Assembly: GCF_001427525.1 (NCBI RefSeq)
Contig: NZ_LMGU01000001.1
Location: 2,265,185 to 2,329,184 of the forward strand
DNA: 64,000 nt
DNA from: Microbacterium sp. Root61
Lineage (GTDB): Bacteria > Actinomycetota > Actinomycetes > Actinomycetales > Microbacteriaceae
Direction: 5' to 3'
Shown: in pieces, positions 26,594 through 35,316 of the stretch
Layout: the number at the start of each line of letters is the position of its first letter
Numbering within the stretch: the stretch's first letter is position 1
Notes under the pieces: generated by a model
Seen by the model: the letters and a program-made list of their open reading frames with translations, nothing else
Database searches by the model: none
Told to the model about the DNA's origin: nothing
Program-made: the position numbers and the translations under genes

Positions 26594-27721
26594 ATGAACC
26601 CACCCACGAAGCCGTCGACCCGCGGCCCCCTGAAGCTCGGAATCCTGGGCGCGGGCGGCATCGCCACGATTCCCGACGGCGTGCTTGCGAACATGAAGAA
26701 CATCGACGAGGACGTCGAGATCGTCGCCATCGCCGACGTCGAGAGAGAACGGGCGCAGAGCGCGGCGGACCTTTACGGAATCCCGGAGGTCTACGACTCG
26801 TTGGCGGCGATGCTCGCCACCGCCGACATCGAGGCCGTGGCCAACCTCACCCCCATTCCCGCGCACGCAACCACCTCGCTGGCGATCCTCCGTGCCGGCA
26901 AGCACCTGGTGGTGGAGAAGCCCCTTGCCACGACGATGGCCGAGGCGGACGAGATCATCGAACTCGCCGCAGCGCGAGGCCTCGTCCTGGCCGTCGCGCC
27001 GCCCGACATGCTCTTCGGCCCGTACACCGAAGCCCGCCGGCTCATCCAGAGCGGAACGGTCGGGGACGTCGCCTTCGCCCGCGTCCGAAGCTCGCACGCC
27101 GGCCCCGGCGGCGGCACCGAACCCTGGCCCCTCGATCCGTCGTGGTTCTATCGCGACGGATCCGGACCGCTCTTCGACATGGGCGTTTACGGCATCCACG
27201 AGATCACCGGGCTCCTCGGTCCCGCCAAGAGGGTCACGGCGTTCGCAGGCGTCACCGATGAGGTGCGCACGGTGCGCTTCGGACCATTCGCGGGCACGGA
27301 CATGCCCGTCGAAACCCCCGACAACTACCTGTTCATGCTCGACTTCGGAAACTCCTGCTTCGCCGTTGTGGATGCCACATTCAATGTCCATGCCTCCCGT
27401 AGCCCGAAGCTCGAAGTCTTCGGCCGCAAGGGCGTGCTGAACATCTACACCCCGGATGGCCCGACGGTCGAGGTCTTCCGCACGGACATCGCGCCGGGTC
27501 TGGATGGCTGGATCACTCCCACTGACTGGCGCGTGACCGATCCAGAGCATCGCGACCGCCTCGGTCGGGCGGTGCTCGTCGAACACCTCGCGCGCTGCGT
27601 CCGGACCGGAGAGAAGCCGGTCCTTTCCGGCGAGCATGCCCGTCACGCCCTCGAGATCATGATCGCCGTCGGCGACTCCGCCCGCGAGGGTCGCGTCGTC
27701 GAGCTCACCACCACCTTCTAG
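26594..27721 (+). CDS. Gfo/Idh/MocA family oxidoreductase
   Basis: NAD(P)-dependent sugar dehydrogenase, 375 residues from ATG 26594 (an upstream in-frame ATG at 26504 adds sequence without homology). The Rossmann motif is LKLGILGAGGIATIPDG; the catalytic Lys is in LVVEKPLATT, and the second half has DMGVYGIHEITGLLG with the substrate-site His. It begins the divergent operon Gfo/Idh-Gfo/Idh-nagB-glycerate kinase, so it should act on a sugar derived from the imported substrate. The product is not predictable. Confidence 0.88.
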   Translation: MNPPTKPSTRGPLKLGILGAGGIATIPDGVLANMKNIDEDVEIVAIADVERERAQSAADLYGIPEVYDSLAAMLATADIEAVANLTPIPAHATTSLAILRAGKHLVVEKPLATTMAEADEIIELAAARGLVLAVAPPDMLFGPYTEARRLIQSGTVGDVAFARVRSSHAGPGGGTEPWPLDPSWFYRDGSGPLFDMGVYGIHEITGLLGPAKRVTAFAGVTDEVRTVRFGPFAGTDMPVETPDNYLFMLDFGNSCFAVVDATFNVHASRSPKLEVFGRKGVLNIYTPDGPTVEVFRTDIAPGLDGWITPTDWRVTDPEHRDRLGRAVLVEHLARCVRTGEKPVLSGEHARHALEIMIAVGDSAREGRVVELTTTF

Positions 27722-27748
27722 ACGTCAACGCCCACAATTGGAGCCCGC

Positions 27749-28777
27749 ATGACCACCCCCGTCCGTTTCGCGATCGTCGGATTCGATCACTGGTACTCCG
27801 CGATCCCCCTGGCTGAGGCGATCCTTGCCGACTCGAACTCGGTACTCGTGGGCATCGCCGATCGCAGCGCGGATCGTGTAGCCGAACTCACCGAGCGGTT
27901 CGGGGTAGACGGCACCACCGATCTGTCCTCCCTCATCGCCTCCCCCGACGTGGACGTGATCGCAAGCTTCGTCAGCGTCGATGAGAACCCCGGCATCTGC
28001 ATCGAGGCCGCCCGGGCAGGCAAGCACATCATCTCGATCAAGCCGCTGGCACTGACGCTCGAAGAGGCGGACGCCGTCCGCACAGCCGTGCGCGACGCTG
28101 GTGTCATCTTCCTGCCTGGCGAGTCCCGGTCGCGCACCTCTGATCAGAACCAGCTCATCGCGCAGATCGTGCGGTCCGGACGGCTGGGAGACATCCGATC
28201 GGGAAGCTTCACGCTGAGCGGCATCCTCCCGAGCCACTGGCCGGATCATGACGGGCCCGGGTGGTGGGGGGATCCGCAGCGGACCCTCGGCGGTGGTTGG
28301 GTGGACCACGCGATCTACCAGATCGATCGACTCCGTTGGCTACTGGATGAGGACGTGGTGTCGATCAGCGGACGCACCGCGAACCTCATGCATCGCGACC
28401 TGCCCGTCGAGGACTACGGCCATGCGATCGTGGAGATGTCCGGCGGTGGGGTCTTCTCCATCGAGGACACCTGGTCGGCCCCCGACGGCGGGTGGCGTAT
28501 CTCCACGACCATCGCGGGAACCGAAGGCATCCTGCACGTGGACACGTCGACGGGCCGATTCACGATCTTCGACCCGGCCGGCCGCGACCCGGGGTGGATC
28601 CAGTTCGCCTCGCCTTCCGACTACTCCGAGGGCGTCGAGGCCATGCACGCCGCGATCTCCGATCCGCAGGCGGCCATCGCCACCGTCGACGATGCCTTCG
28701 ACAATCTCGCGGTGTGCATCGCGTTCTACGAGGCGGCGCGTTCGGGCTCCGTCGTCGTACCCGCACGGCGCACCTAA
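27749..28777 (+). CDS. Gfo/Idh/MocA family oxidoreductase, atypical EKP motif
   Basis: Second dehydrogenase-type protein of the operon, 342 residues, 27 nt after the first. The Rossmann start is VRFAIVGFDHWYSAIPLAEA, which is less regular than GxGxxG. The family EKP motif is changed to SIKP (HIISIKPLALTLEEADA): the catalytic Lys stays but Glu is replaced by Ile. The C-terminal domain shows GGGWVDHAIYQIDRLRWLL. Redox activity may be altered, or it may be a hydrolase- or isomerase-like member as some relatives are. Confidence 0.85.
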   Translation: MTTPVRFAIVGFDHWYSAIPLAEAILADSNSVLVGIADRSADRVAELTERFGVDGTTDLSSLIASPDVDVIASFVSVDENPGICIEAARAGKHIISIKPLALTLEEADAVRTAVRDAGVIFLPGESRSRTSDQNQLIAQIVRSGRLGDIRSGSFTLSGILPSHWPDHDGPGWWGDPQRTLGGGWVDHAIYQIDRLRWLLDEDVVSISGRTANLMHRDLPVEDYGHAIVEMSGGGVFSIEDTWSAPDGGWRISTTIAGTEGILHVDTSTGRFTIFDPAGRDPGWIQFASPSDYSEGVEAMHAAISDPQAAIATVDDAFDNLAVCIAFYEAARSGSVVVPARRT

Positions 28778-28796
28778 CAAGTCAGGACCGGTTCAC

Positions 28797-29576
28797 ATGG
28801 CTGAGGTCATCATCGTCCGGGACGCGCGGGAGGGCGGCGAATTCGTCGCGGATGCCGTCATCGACCTGGTACGCGCCCGCCCGGGCGCGGTACTGGGCCT
28901 GGCAACCGGGTCCTCGCCCCTGCCCGTGTACGACGCCATCGGGCGGCGGGCGGGCGAGGTGGATCTTTCGCGGGTGCACGGCTTCGCGCTGGACGAGTAC
29001 GTCGGTCTGCCTGAGGGACACGAGCAGAGCTACCGGGCCACGATCACCCGCGAAGTCGTTGTGCCGCTCGGCCTCACACCGGCCAACGTGCACGTTCCGT
29101 GCGGTCGGGTCGAAGGAATCCGGACGGCCGGCGAAGAATATGACACTGCGATCGCCGCGGCCGGCGGCATCGATCTGCAACTGCTCGGCATCGGGACCGA
29201 TGGCCACATCGGCTTCAATGAACCCGGATCATCCTTCGCATCGCCGACACGAGTGAAGACGCTGACCAGGCAGACCAGGCGCGACAACTCGCGGTTCTTC
29301 GGCCACGCCGACGAGGTTCCGCGCAGGAGCATCACGCAAGGCATCGGGACCATCCTGCGAGCGCGACATCTCGTGCTGCTGGCCTTCGGCGAGAGCAAGG
29401 CACAAGCGGTGGCGTCCGCCATCGAAGGGCCGCTGACCTCATCGGTTCCTGCATCGGCCATTCAGCTGCATCCGCGAGCGACCGTCGTCATCGACGAAGC
29501 AGCATCGCGGCTGCTCGCGAACGCGGACTACTATCGCGACGCTTTCGCAGACAGCTCCGCATGGCAGACCCGCTAG
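28797..29576 (+). CDS. nagB: glucosamine-6-phosphate deaminase
   Basis: Converts glucosamine-6-phosphate to fructose-6-phosphate and ammonia, 259 residues from ATG 28797. Motifs: LGLATGSSPLPVY phosphate loop, FALDEYVGL with the catalytic Asp, LLGIGTDGHIGFNEPGS with the catalytic Asp-His pair, and TQGIGTIL. It follows two Gfo/Idh genes and overlaps the first possible start of the glycerate kinase gene. nagA lies 7 kb away on the same strand, completing the pathway. Confidence 0.95.
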   Translation: MAEVIIVRDAREGGEFVADAVIDLVRARPGAVLGLATGSSPLPVYDAIGRRAGEVDLSRVHGFALDEYVGLPEGHEQSYRATITREVVVPLGLTPANVHVPCGRVEGIRTAGEEYDTAIAAAGGIDLQLLGIGTDGHIGFNEPGSSFASPTRVKTLTRQTRRDNSRFFGHADEVPRRSITQGIGTILRARHLVLLAFGESKAQAVASAIEGPLTSSVPASAIQLHPRATVVIDEAASRLLANADYYRDAFADSSAWQTR

Positions 29577-29623
29577 CCGGCGACTCGTCCTACTCCGCAC
29601 GGGTCACCGCACAGACAGTGGGG

Positions 29624-30637
29624 ATGACGGTGGTGGTCGCGCCGGACTCGTTCAAGGGCTCCGCCAGTGCACACGACATCGGGGCAGCCATCGCGCGCGG
29701 TTGGCGATCGGTCCGCCCTGAAGACGACGTGATCGAGTGCCCTCAGGCGGACGGCGGCGAAGGAACGATGGATGCCGTCAGAGCAGCCGCGCCCGATGCA
29801 CGCCTCCGTTCCGCGGGGCTCGTCACCGGCCCCGATGGTCGCCAAGTCGAAGGCACGTGGCTGGAGCTGAGCGACGGCACCGCCGTGATCGAGATCGCTC
29901 AGATGTCGGGCTTACCGCTCATGTCGAAGCTGGACCCCCTCCACGCGACCTCGCGCGGACTCGGGCAGGTGATGGCTGCCGCGATCGATGCGGGCCATTC
30001 TCGCCTCGTCGTCGGGCTGGGCGGGTCGGCATCGACCGATGCCGGTCTTCCGGCGCTGGAGTCACTGGGCGACCGGCGACCGCCTCAAGACGGGGTGCTT
30101 GTCCTGACCGACGTGACGAACCCGCTCCTTGGACCGCGTGGCGCCGCAGCGGTGTTCGGTCCGCAGAAGGGGGCGTCCCTGCACGACATCGCAGTGCTCG
30201 AGAAGCGTCTCGAGCAGGCCGCGCTGGATCTTCAGGGAGATCCCGATGCACCCGGGGCCGGTGCAGCGGGGGGCGTCGGGTTCGGCCTGGCGGCCTGGGG
30301 CGCGACCATCACCCCCGGCTCGGCGTACATCTCACGCCTCACAGGGCTCGATGAACTCCTGCAGCGGGCCGACATCGTGGTGACAGGTGAGGGGCGATTC
30401 GACCGCCAGTCCGCCGACGGCAAGGCCGCAGGACGAACCGTGGAGGCCGCCCATCGAGCCGGGGCCACGGTCGGGATCATCGCCGGCGCTTTCGAACCCG
30501 GTCTGCCCATCTCGGTCGCAACTTGGGTCGCCTCCTTGACAGACCTCGCGGGCTCTGCGAGCCGGGCCATCGAGGATCCGCTGCCGTACGCATTTGAGGC
30601 AGCTCAACAGATCGCGCGCCAGCGATCGCTGGCCTGA
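29624..30637 (+). CDS. glycerate kinase (GckA/GlxK type), internally short
   Basis: Phosphorylates glycerate, 337 residues from ATG 29624 (a longer frame from 29561 overlaps nagB). It begins MTVVVAPDSFKGSASAHDI, then CPQADGGEGTMD, VVGLGGSASTDAG, GPRGAAAVFGPQKGAS, VTGEGRFDRQSADGKA, all family marks. Between ESLGDRRPPQDG and VLTDVTNPLLGP about 35-45 residues of the usual domain are missing, with the frame kept. The protein may still fold, but activity is uncertain. Glycerate could come from oxidation of the amino-sugar carbon chain by the two dehydrogenases. Confidence 0.85.
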   Translation: MTVVVAPDSFKGSASAHDIGAAIARGWRSVRPEDDVIECPQADGGEGTMDAVRAAAPDARLRSAGLVTGPDGRQVEGTWLELSDGTAVIEIAQMSGLPLMSKLDPLHATSRGLGQVMAAAIDAGHSRLVVGLGGSASTDAGLPALESLGDRRPPQDGVLVLTDVTNPLLGPRGAAAVFGPQKGASLHDIAVLEKRLEQAALDLQGDPDAPGAGAAGGVGFGLAAWGATITPGSAYISRLTGLDELLQRADIVVTGEGRFDRQSADGKAAGRTVEAAHRAGATVGIIAGAFEPGLPISVATWVASLTDLAGSASRAIEDPLPYAFEAAQQIARQRSLA

Positions 30638-30785
30638 CATTGCACCGCGATGCCGGGGTTTCCGTTCTTACAGGGTTGCCCGGCTTCAAGCTGGCGGCGG
30701 CGGTCGGGTCTGACCCAAGCCCCCGTGGCTTTCATCAGCGTGAGGGCCGCCGTTCGGGTTGGCTCACCGAGATAGATCCCCATCC

Positions 30786-31160
30786 GACCTACCGTGGGTC
30801 ATTTGCCCACGGTAGGCATTTGCGACCTTGACAACAAACACCTCGCCCGCCGGCGTCGTACCGCGCAATTCCGCGGATCTCGCCGAGCTGTGCGGCCGGG
30901 TTCGGCGCCGAAACGAAGTCCGAAATCCGCCAACGGCACGTCTCGCGGGAAACGATTTTTCCCAATCCCTTCCCACGAGCACGTTCGGGCAAGAACAAAT
31001 CCCAGATGAAAAGGGTTTTTCTGGGTGTGACGGTGGAATTTGAACCCTACAAGGCGACATTTCGTCGGTGTGAGCGACCTTGTTTGGGTTGGTTCTCCGC
31101 GGGCTTTGAGATTACGTGGATGTGCCCGCTGCGAGAGGAACAGTCTCGGTTCTTCTCGCA
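30786..31160 (+). repeat. long direct repeat, copy A
   Basis: About 375 bp aligned almost without gaps to 59886-60260 in the same orientation. Long identical stretches occur, for instance 30 nt at 30981-31010 equal to 60080-60109. It starts with a hairpin (30789-30798 pairs with 30806-30815, CTACCGTGGG arms, 7-nt loop) and contains a tRNA 3'-end-like segment at 31022-31049. With copy B it brackets 28.7 kb of catabolic genes. It may be an attachment-site duplication, a duplicated tRNA flank or a dispersed repeat. Confidence 0.8.
31022..31049 (-). other. tRNA 3'-end-like segment in repeat A (degenerate)
   Basis: On the minus strand the sequence reads GGGTTCAAATTCC, then ACCGTCACACCCA: a T-loop TTCAAAT, a damaged T stem, an acceptor-like strand and a terminal CCA. 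No D arm, anticodon arm or 5' acceptor strand was found upstream, so it is only a fragment. The copy at 60122-60149 has a better-paired T stem. Confidence 0.5.
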
Positions 31161-31228
31161 GCGTTCTCACGCCAACACCTTCTCGTGCACGCCGTCGTGA
31201 GCTATCAGGGCCTCGATGCTGCCGGGCG

Positions 31229-32110
31229 TCACCGTTCGATGGGCGGGATGCCGTGGTCGAGGATGCCGGAAGGAACTTGTCCGTCCCATTGGTTGATCCA
31301 ATAGAGGTCGTCTTCGTCCCAGAGGCGTGCCGGCCGGGCGGGGTCTTGGATCAGTTCCATGTCGGTGTAGAGCTCGATGACGGCACCAGTGGGTTCGATG
31401 TAGTAGACCGCGATATTGTCACCGGCACCGTGCCGGACCGGTCCCCACGCCAGGCGCGCCCCGCGACGAGCGAGGCGATCGCCGAGACGTCCCAGATCGG
31501 TGATGTTCTGGGTCTGCCAGGCGTGGTGGTGCAGCCCGGTGCGTTCGCTCTTGAACACGGCGATGCCGTGGTGGTCGTTGTTGCACCGCAGGAAGAACGC
31601 AGCATCCGTTCCGATCTGGTCCGACACCCGGAAATCCAGCACGTCGACGAGAAAGTCGCGCTGCGCGAGCGGATCGGTCACCTGCACGTTGACATGCCCG
31701 AACCGGTCCGGTCCGAACCCACCGGTCTTCTTGATGCTGTACTGCGCCGGCTCGGCGAAGATCTGCCAGGTGAAGCCCTCCGGGCCGACGAACGCGAACC
31801 CGGATTCAACGGTCTCCTCCAGCGGGCTCTCACTCACGATCCGATATCCGGCCCGGTCCACACGTTCACGGATCTGCATGACGGCGTCGGCGTCGGCCGC
31901 GATCAGGCCGACGTGATCGAGCGCGTCGCGCTCACTCTGCGTGTAAACGATCTCGCGCGCCACGTCTTGGGCGGCCAAATGCGAGGTCGTGCCGCGGTTG
32001 GCGACCTCGCGCAACCCGAGAGCTTCGGTCGCGTTCGCGACCGAAGCTCCAAGGTCGGTGGTCTGCAAGGACACGTAGCCCAAGGCACTGATGACAGGGG
32101 AAGACGACAT
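31229..32110 (-). CDS. type I extradiol ring-cleavage dioxygenase (catechol 2,3-dioxygenase-like)
   Basis: Fe(II) enzyme that would cleave a catechol next to the hydroxyl pair, 293 residues, start ATG 32110 after AGGAGTGTC (longer frame to 32245 rejected). It has two vicinal-oxygen-chelate domains. Metal ligands by family position are His139 (FGHVNV), His195 or His196 (TGLHHHAW) and Glu246 (VIELYTD). It is the last gene of the 13-gene operon, next to an FAH hydrolase and a flavin monooxygenase, which form the logical hydroxylate-cleave-hydrolyse trio. Confidence 0.92.
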   Translation of the reverse strand: MSSSPVISALGYVSLQTTDLGASVANATEALGLREVANRGTTSHLAAQDVAREIVYTQSERDALDHVGLIAADADAVMQIRERVDRAGYRIVSESPLEETVESGFAFVGPEGFTWQIFAEPAQYSIKKTGGFGPDRFGHVNVQVTDPLAQRDFLVDVLDFRVSDQIGTDAAFFLRCNNDHHGIAVFKSERTGLHHHAWQTQNITDLGRLGDRLARRGARLAWGPVRHGAGDNIAVYYIEPTGAVIELYTDMELIQDPARPARLWDEDDLYWINQWDGQVPSGILDHGIPPIER

Positions 32111-32156
32111 TGACACTCCTGAAATGTTCGGGATGAAAGTGGTGGGAACGAAACGA

Positions 32157-33008
32157 CTACTCGACGAACTTCTGACGCAACTCGCCCACGCCCTCGATCC
32201 ACGAGACCAGCTCGTCGCCGGGCTGCAAGAACCGTTGCGGGTCACGACCGATCCCGACTCCCGCAGGCGTGCCGGTGAAGATCAGGTCGCCCGGATAGAG
32301 CTCCACGACCTGGGTCAGCTCACTCACCAACCTCGCGACAGGGAAGATCAGATCCCGTGTGCGCCCGTCCTGCACCGTCTCACCATTGATCGCGCACCCC
32401 AGAGCCAGATCATCCCGATCGGCAAGCTCGTCAGGGGTGACCAGCCACGGACCCACGGGCGCGAACCCGGGGAAAGACTTTCCGAGCCCGAACTGCGGCG
32501 CCGGCCCCCGCAACTGCACAATCCGCTCCGACAGGTCCTGACCGACCGTGACCCCGGCCACGTAGTCCCACGCCTCGTCGCGACCGACCTGGTGAGCGGT
32601 CCGACCGATCACGACGACCAACTCGACCTCCCAATCCGTGTTGCCGCCCGCCGGCAACGTCACCACCGTGTCCGGACCCGACAACGACGACGCGAACTTC
32701 GTAAACGTCGGCGGCAGATCCACCGGCTCCGCAAAGCCCGACTCCGCCGCATGAGCCCCATAATTCAAGCCGATCGCGAACACCTGTCGAGGTGCTGGCG
32801 ACGGCGACCCCAACTCCGTGGCGGCAAAGGTCATCCGCGCCGTTTCGCTGAGGTCCGCGCTGTCTGCCCACGCACGAAAGCCATCCCATTCCGCGTACAC
32901 CGTGTGAGTATCGGGTCCGAACGCAAGATCGCTCGCCTCTGCGACATCCACTCCCTCACCATCACCCGTGACCAAGACGGCACGTCCGCCCACATTTGCA
33001 AGCTTCAC
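32157..33008 (-). CDS. FAH-family hydrolase/isomerase (acylpyruvate or meta-cleavage product)
   Basis: Metal-dependent enzyme of 283 residues acting on the ring-opened product or on fumarylpyruvate. The N-terminal FAH_N-like region is followed by AIGLNYGAHAAESGF, the metal pair in WEVELVVVIG, VTVGQDLSERIVQ, GLGKSFPGFAPVGPW and IFTGTPAGVGIGRDP, which is standard for the 5-oxopent-3-ene-1,2,5-tricarboxylate decarboxylase/acylpyruvase group. It lies 46 nt before the extradiol dioxygenase gene. Confidence 0.92.
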   Translation of the reverse strand: MKLANVGGRAVLVTGDGEGVDVAEASDLAFGPDTHTVYAEWDGFRAWADSADLSETARMTFAATELGSPSPAPRQVFAIGLNYGAHAAESGFAEPVDLPPTFTKFASSLSGPDTVVTLPAGGNTDWEVELVVVIGRTAHQVGRDEAWDYVAGVTVGQDLSERIVQLRGPAPQFGLGKSFPGFAPVGPWLVTPDELADRDDLALGCAINGETVQDGRTRDLIFPVARLVSELTQVVELYPGDLIFTGTPAGVGIGRDPQRFLQPGDELVSWIEGVGELRQKFVE

Positions 33009-33102
33009 GTTTTGTTTCCTTTCAGTCGTGAACAGATTGATTCCGGCGCACTAGCCGCACCGGCTCCGCACAGTGGCGGGACCTTCTCAGGCGTATCGCG
33101 CG

Positions 33103-34695
33103 CTATCGCACACCCGTCGTCGCGCGAACGCGGGCGACGAAGTCGACGACCACCTCGTGCAATTCGGCGGGCGAGTCGGCCGTGCCGAAGACGTAGAAGT
33201 CGGGACGCACCAGAACGGCCCGCGTGCCGAGCCCGTCAAACCACTCCGCATAGGTGCCGTAGACGTCGAAGAACGACTCGACTCCCGTGGTTGCGGCATC
33301 CGCTCCGAACGCCACCACAGCGATACCGAGTTCTCGCAAGGCCGCGATATCTGTATCGGCGATGCCCGCGGCGAGTTCGCCGCGCACAATCAATGCACCG
33401 GCGCCGAAGACATCATCGAAACGCTCGTCTTCGACACTGCGCTCGGTCGAGATTCGCCCCTGCCAGGACAAGGTGCCACCGTGCTCACCGCGGTGCACCC
33501 CATCACCGAGCCGCGGAGCCGGCGGCGGCTCGGCGGTGACGCCGCTGGCGCGAACCGCTTTCATGCTCTCGTCGCGCTGTCGCGCAGCCTCGGGATCGGT
33601 GATGCAGATGATCTGCCCCAGCGACATCGAGAACTGGATGAACTCTGCCAGATGGGGCTGACGCTCACTCTCGACGGTGTCGAGCAAGGCATCGTCGGCG
33701 ATACCGCGGAGCACGAGGTCGAGTTTCCACGCCAGGTTGATGCAGTCGCGAAAGCCTGCGGCCAGACCTTGACCAGCGAACGGGGGCATGAGGTGCGCCG
33801 CGTCGCCGACCACGAACACTCGTCCCTGCTTCCACTCCTTCGACCAACCCGAGTTGAAGGTGTAGACCACGCCCCGATCGAGGATGGCATTGTCTGCGGT
33901 GACTCCGAACGGCCCCAGCAGCTCCCAGATCCGCTCCGGCTTGGTGAGCTCCTCAACAGTCTCGCCCTCGAGGCGCATGAATTCCCACCGGCGGCGGCCG
34001 GGGCCACCGGGTACGACTGTCGTCGGGCGACGCGGATCGCATACCTGCTTGGCGAGGTGCGTTACTTTGAGTCCCTCCCGCGGTCGAATATCCACCACGA
34101 GCCAGTCGTAGAAGTAACCCAAGTCGTTCCACTCGATACCGAGCTGTTTGCGCGTTGCGCTGTTCGCGCCATCTGCGCCGATCACATACTTGGCACGGAC
34201 GAGAGCCTGGTCGTTGTCGCCGTCGATCGAGACCGTGACGCCGTCTTGATCTTGGTCCACCACTTTGGCCGACACACCACGCCGACGGTCCACGTTCTCG
34301 AAGGAGGCGAGCCGCTGCTCGAGATGGGCCTCGAGAGATGGCTGGTTGTAGAAGTAGGTGTTGTTCCACCCGGACGGATCGACGCCCCGCCAGTCGACCT
34401 CGTGGAGAACTTCGTCGTCGCCGTTGACCCAGACATACAGATCGTCGTACGGCTCTACAGCGTCGGGCATGGAGTCCGGGTTCATTCCCGCCGTTTGCAG
34501 CAGACGCGCGATTTCAGCGTCATGAGCGACAGCACGGGGCAGCCCGTAGGTCTCAAGCTTCCGTTCGGTCAGCAGCACGGAGTGGCCGGCACGCGCGAGC
34601 ATGAGGCCGATCATTTTGCCGACCGGGCCCATGCCGATGACGACTACGTCGAATTCACTAGCGAACGACGTGGGTCGGGGTGCATCTTGCGTCAT
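33103..34695 (-). CDS. FAD-dependent aromatic monooxygenase (MhpA/PheA-like)
   Basis: Flavin hydroxylase of 530 residues, start ATG 34695. N-terminal dinucleotide fold FDVVVIGMGPVGKMIGLML, then the NAD(P)H/FAD motif IGADGANSATRKQLGI and the FAD ribityl site FVVGDAAHLMPPFAGQGLAA. The C-terminal thioredoxin-like domain (about 400-530) is the type seen in 3-(3-hydroxyphenyl)propionate and resorcinol hydroxylases. It should add a hydroxyl group to a phenolic ring and feed the extradiol dioxygenase. It lies 94 nt before the FAH gene. Confidence 0.93.
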   Translation of the reverse strand: MTQDAPRPTSFASEFDVVVIGMGPVGKMIGLMLARAGHSVLLTERKLETYGLPRAVAHDAEIARLLQTAGMNPDSMPDAVEPYDDLYVWVNGDDEVLHEVDWRGVDPSGWNNTYFYNQPSLEAHLEQRLASFENVDRRRGVSAKVVDQDQDGVTVSIDGDNDQALVRAKYVIGADGANSATRKQLGIEWNDLGYFYDWLVVDIRPREGLKVTHLAKQVCDPRRPTTVVPGGPGRRRWEFMRLEGETVEELTKPERIWELLGPFGVTADNAILDRGVVYTFNSGWSKEWKQGRVFVVGDAAHLMPPFAGQGLAAGFRDCINLAWKLDLVLRGIADDALLDTVESERQPHLAEFIQFSMSLGQIICITDPEAARQRDESMKAVRASGVTAEPPPAPRLGDGVHRGEHGGTLSWQGRISTERSVEDERFDDVFGAGALIVRGELAAGIADTDIAALRELGIAVVAFGADAATTGVESFFDVYGTYAEWFDGLGTRAVLVRPDFYVFGTADSPAELHEVVVDFVARVRATTGVR

Positions 34696-34789
34696 TGCAA
34701 ATCTTCTCTGTTCGTGGTCTTCGCGGTCTTTGGCTCTCTGGTGGAGCGCGACGATCTGGACACGTTCGTGGGTTGACGCAACCTCGGCG

Positions 34790-35245
34790 TCAGAGCACGA
34801 CCGAGATGGCAAGCGCCACGAGCGACGCGACCGCTGGTACCGTGCGGATCAGGTGTAGCCGACGCCATCGAACACGGAGATCCTCGACGTTCGGTGGCGC
34901 CTCCCCCTCCTTGCGGCGACGGAACTGCGAGTTGATACGTTCCGGAAAGGCGATCGACAGGACGATCACAAGGAGGACCAGCCCGATGCCGATCCAAGCG
35001 AACGTCGACGCGAGGCCCACCGATGAGAGCGCGAAGACCACGGCGGCGACGGTCGCGACGATGCCGAGAATCGGCTGCAAGGGGTCGGCCCGATATACCG
35101 AGCGGCGGAAGTCGACCACGTACTGGTCGATCGGCATCCGTCCCCACAGGTTCACGCGCTCGACGGCATACGTGAAGATCACGCCGGCCCAGAGCCCGCC
35201 AGCGACGAGCATCACCACCGCGCTGATTTGTGTTGCAAGGGTCAC
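34790..35245 (-). CDS. DUF1772-like integral membrane protein
   Basis: Protein of 151 residues with four hydrophobic helices: QISAVVMLVAGGLWAGVIFT, a central LGIVATVAAVVFALSSVG, IGIGLVLLVIVLSIAF and a C-terminal LIRTVPAVASLVALAIS. Helix 1 with W-GV-F, NRVN-like ERVNLWGRMP and the final R-LH-RT-PA pattern fit DUF1772, the family of anthrone-oxygenase-like proteins. A role in oxidation or membrane transfer of an aromatic is plausible. It sits between the flavin monooxygenase and an MBL gene. Confidence 0.7.
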   Translation of the reverse strand: MTLATQISAVVMLVAGGLWAGVIFTYAVERVNLWGRMPIDQYVVDFRRSVYRADPLQPILGIVATVAAVVFALSSVGLASTFAWIGIGLVLLVIVLSIAFPERINSQFRRRKEGEAPPNVEDLRVRWRRLHLIRTVPAVASLVALAISVVL

Positions 35246-35316
35246 CGTTGACTGCCTTTCATAGAGCCGTTGGCCGAAGCTGGCCAGATGTCACGAGGTC
35301 CTAGCCGACCCGGAGT

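Larger units (their letters stand above)
30638..31228. other. 591-bp intergenic region holding repeat copy A
   Basis: No credible gene. The first 150 bases show nothing. From about 30786 the region is copy A of a long direct repeat (see 30786-31160). Short frames on either strand are also partly conserved in copy B, but they differ at start and end and include the tRNA-like segment, so I do not call them genes. Confidence 0.6.

Noticed and set aside
31022..31049. Complete tRNA gene
   Set aside because: Only the T arm, acceptor strand and CCA are present; no D arm, anticodon arm or 5' acceptor strand could be found upstream in either copy.
30799..31170. Minus-strand frame of 123 codons in repeat A, with a similar one in repeat B
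   Set aside because: Part of the translation is alike in both copies, but it reads through the tRNA-like segment, starts and ends differ, and DNA similarity alone explains it.
33073..34776. Plus-strand frame of 567 codons opposite the flavin monooxygenase
   Set aside because: The minus strand has all flavin hydroxylase motifs; the plus frame shows none.
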